Origin: Plut-88900 sp963668115
Lineage (GTDB): Bacteria; Chloroflexota; Dehalococcoidia; Plut-88900
NCBI GenBank assembly: GCA_963668115.1
Contig: OY764147.1
Location: 1 to 64,000, forward strand
DNA: 64,000 nt
Reading direction: 5' to 3'
Positions 62,912 to 64,000 of the stretch are shown piece after piece. A model generated the notes under the pieces. The model was not told the DNA's origin. It saw nothing but the letters and a program-made list of their open reading frames with translations, and did no database searches. Each line of letters begins with the position of its first letter. Within the stretch, counting starts at the first letter, position 1. Both the position numbers and the translations under genes were made by a program.

Positions 62912-63793
62912 ATGGAGTTGGTAGAGTTCTCCGTAGAAGTGGACTCCGAGTCCACGGAACCCGTCTGCGAGGCTTTCCGCCGATACGGCTGTGAGAGGAT
63001 AGTGGTCGAGGAGATCGACCCCTCAGGCCCCCACCCCCGACTCCTTGTCAAGGCCTACGCTCCTAACGACGACGCTCGGAACCAACTGACGGCCCACATG
63101 CAGGTGGTCGTTCGCCTTCTCAGCCTCCTCCGCCCCGTTGGAGACCTTCAAACCCGTTTGCTCCGGGAGGAGGACTGGGCGCTTGCCTGGCGCAACCATT
63201 ACACCGTCCAGCACTTGGGCGAAAGACTGGTTGTCTGCCCGTCCTGGCTCTCTTACGAACCCAAGGGTGAAGAGGTCCTCGTCCGCCTCGACCCCGGCAT
63301 GGCCTTCGGTACCGGCGTCCATCCGACCACCCGAATGTGCCTCCGAGCCCTCGATAACCTCGTGCAAAGCGGGATGCGCGTCGCAGACGTTGGCTCGGGT
63401 TCCGGCATACTCTCCATCGCCGCCGCCCGGCTCGGCGCCGCGGGAGTCCTCGCCTTGGACGTCGATTGCGTTGCAGTAAAAGTCGCTCTGGAAAACGTTG
63501 AGGCCAATGGCGTCTCGGATATCGTGGAAGTCGTAGAAGGCACCCTCTGGCACGATCCCGACCAACCCTCCCCCGACTATGACCTCATCGTCGCCAACAT
63601 CACGCTCAACCCCATCGTTGACCTAGCACCCCACATCGTCAACTCCCTGGCGCATAACGGAATAATCATACTCAGCGGCCTTCTTCGGGACCAGCGCCCG
63701 ACCGCCCTGAAGGCCTTTGAGTCCCTCGGCGCTTTCTTTGAATCACAGGCCGCCGCCGATGATTGGCTGACCCTCGTGCTCAGAAAGCCCTAG
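62912..63793 (+). CDS. prmA: Ribosomal protein L11 methyltransferase
   Basis: 293 residues from the ATG at 62912. The open frame upstream runs through the terminator and is not coding. An N-terminal L11-binding domain leads into the SAM domain with MAFGTGVHPTTRMCLRALDN, VADVGSGSGILSIAAARLGA then VLALDVD and the catalytic-region motif LIVANITLNPIVDLAP. It trimethylates L11. The gene neighbours dnaJ as in many bacteria. Confidence 0.9.
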   Translation: MELVEFSVEVDSESTEPVCEAFRRYGCERIVVEEIDPSGPHPRLLVKAYAPNDDARNQLTAHMQVVVRLLSLLRPVGDLQTRLLREEDWALAWRNHYTVQHLGERLVVCPSWLSYEPKGEEVLVRLDPGMAFGTGVHPTTRMCLRALDNLVQSGMRVADVGSGSGILSIAAARLGAAGVLALDVDCVAVKVALENVEANGVSDIVEVVEGTLWHDPDQPSPDYDLIVANITLNPIVDLAPHIVNSLAHNGIIILSGLLRDQRPTALKAFESLGAFFESQAAADDWLTLVLRKP

Positions 63794-63803
63794 TCCGGGG
63801 CTC

Positions 63804-64000
63804 CCTACTCCTCCGGGTCGAACTCCAGCTTGTTCTCAGTGCCGTCGAGCAACCGTTGGAAGTTCTCCCGGTGCGCGTAAAAGATTATCGCCGTCGGAAC
63901 TATCGCTTGAAGCAGGTAGGATGCGGGTTTCTTCCCGATAAGTACGGCGAACAAGAGGCAGAGGGCCCCCACCGCCGTCCCCGAAAGAGACCCCAGCGAT
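63804..64000 (-). CDS. plsY: Glycerol-3-phosphate acyltransferase PlsY, C-terminal fragment
   Basis: The last 65 codons are visible; the 5' part is beyond the window. The minus strand reads SLGSLSGTAVGALCLLFAVL, KKPASYLLQAIVPTAIIFYA and then HRENFQRLLDGTENKLEFDP followed by EE and TAG. The final membrane helix plus HREN-x-x-RLL-x-GTE-x-KL is the PlsY C-terminus. PlsY acylates glycerol-3-phosphate with acyl-phosphate in phospholipid synthesis. Confidence 0.85.

Overview
The window reads as the chromosome of an uncultured bacterium. The conserved part has housekeeping genes (glmU, corC, hrcA-grpE-dnaJ, prmA, plsY), frequent GTG/TTG starts behind good Shine-Dalgarno sites, and many catabolic genes: metal-dependent amidohydrolases, luciferase-like flavin oxidoreductases, a CaiB/BaiF CoA-transferase, hydantoinase A/B and MBL-fold hydrolases. 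That mix resembles SAR202/Dehalococcoidia-type Chloroflexota. The assignment is inferred from gene content alone.

Layout. (1) 1-7.5 kb is conserved chromosome: start of an M24 peptidase, tRNA-Arg, a CPA2 antiporter, glmU-corC, an amidohydrolase, a CrtI/PYROXD2-like oxidase and tRNA-Ser(CGA). (2) 7.5-42.8 kb is a 35-kb genomic island. It is bounded by a perfect 21-bp direct repeat made of the 3' end of tRNA-Ser, and a P4-type tyrosine integrase sits beside the tRNA. (3) 42.9-64 kb returns to the chromosome: two more amidohydrolases, a PPOX-family protein, an MFS carrier, two LLM flavin oxidoreductases, HicBA and VapBC modules, FmdB, a CoA-transferase, DUF309, MBL hydrolases, HyuAB, then promoter-CIRCE-hrcA-grpE-dnaJ, prmA and the end of plsY.

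The island is a defence island. Its left half holds an AlpA-like gene, an IS481-type element and a ten-gene, tightly overlapped type I restriction operon. That operon carries two toxin-antitoxin-like pairs (DUF2442/DUF4160 and DUF433/DUF5615) and a DUF6978-DUF1828 pair between hsdS and hsdR. The middle holds decayed dnaE2 and SRAP genes. The right half is a composite phosphorothioation (PT) system. A divergent sspA-like cysteine desulfurase faces sspB (DUF4007), sspC (ATPase) and sspD (PAPS-reductase-like). These are followed on one strand by a PLD-helicase, a small protein, an SMC/DndD-like ATPase, another small protein, an SspE-like DUF262/DUF1524 protein and an HNH nuclease with a likely PT-DNA-binding domain. 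A Septu-like ATPase/HNH pair bracketed by 119-bp imperfect direct repeats closes the island.

The most interesting feature is this multi-effector PT locus: one modification module appears to serve an SspFGH-like module, an SspE-like effector and an enzyme type normally expected to attack PT DNA. Two single-base frameshifts, in hyuB and grpE, look like lost bases in short homopolymers and may be assembly errors. The stop codons in dnaE2 and SRAP look like real decay.
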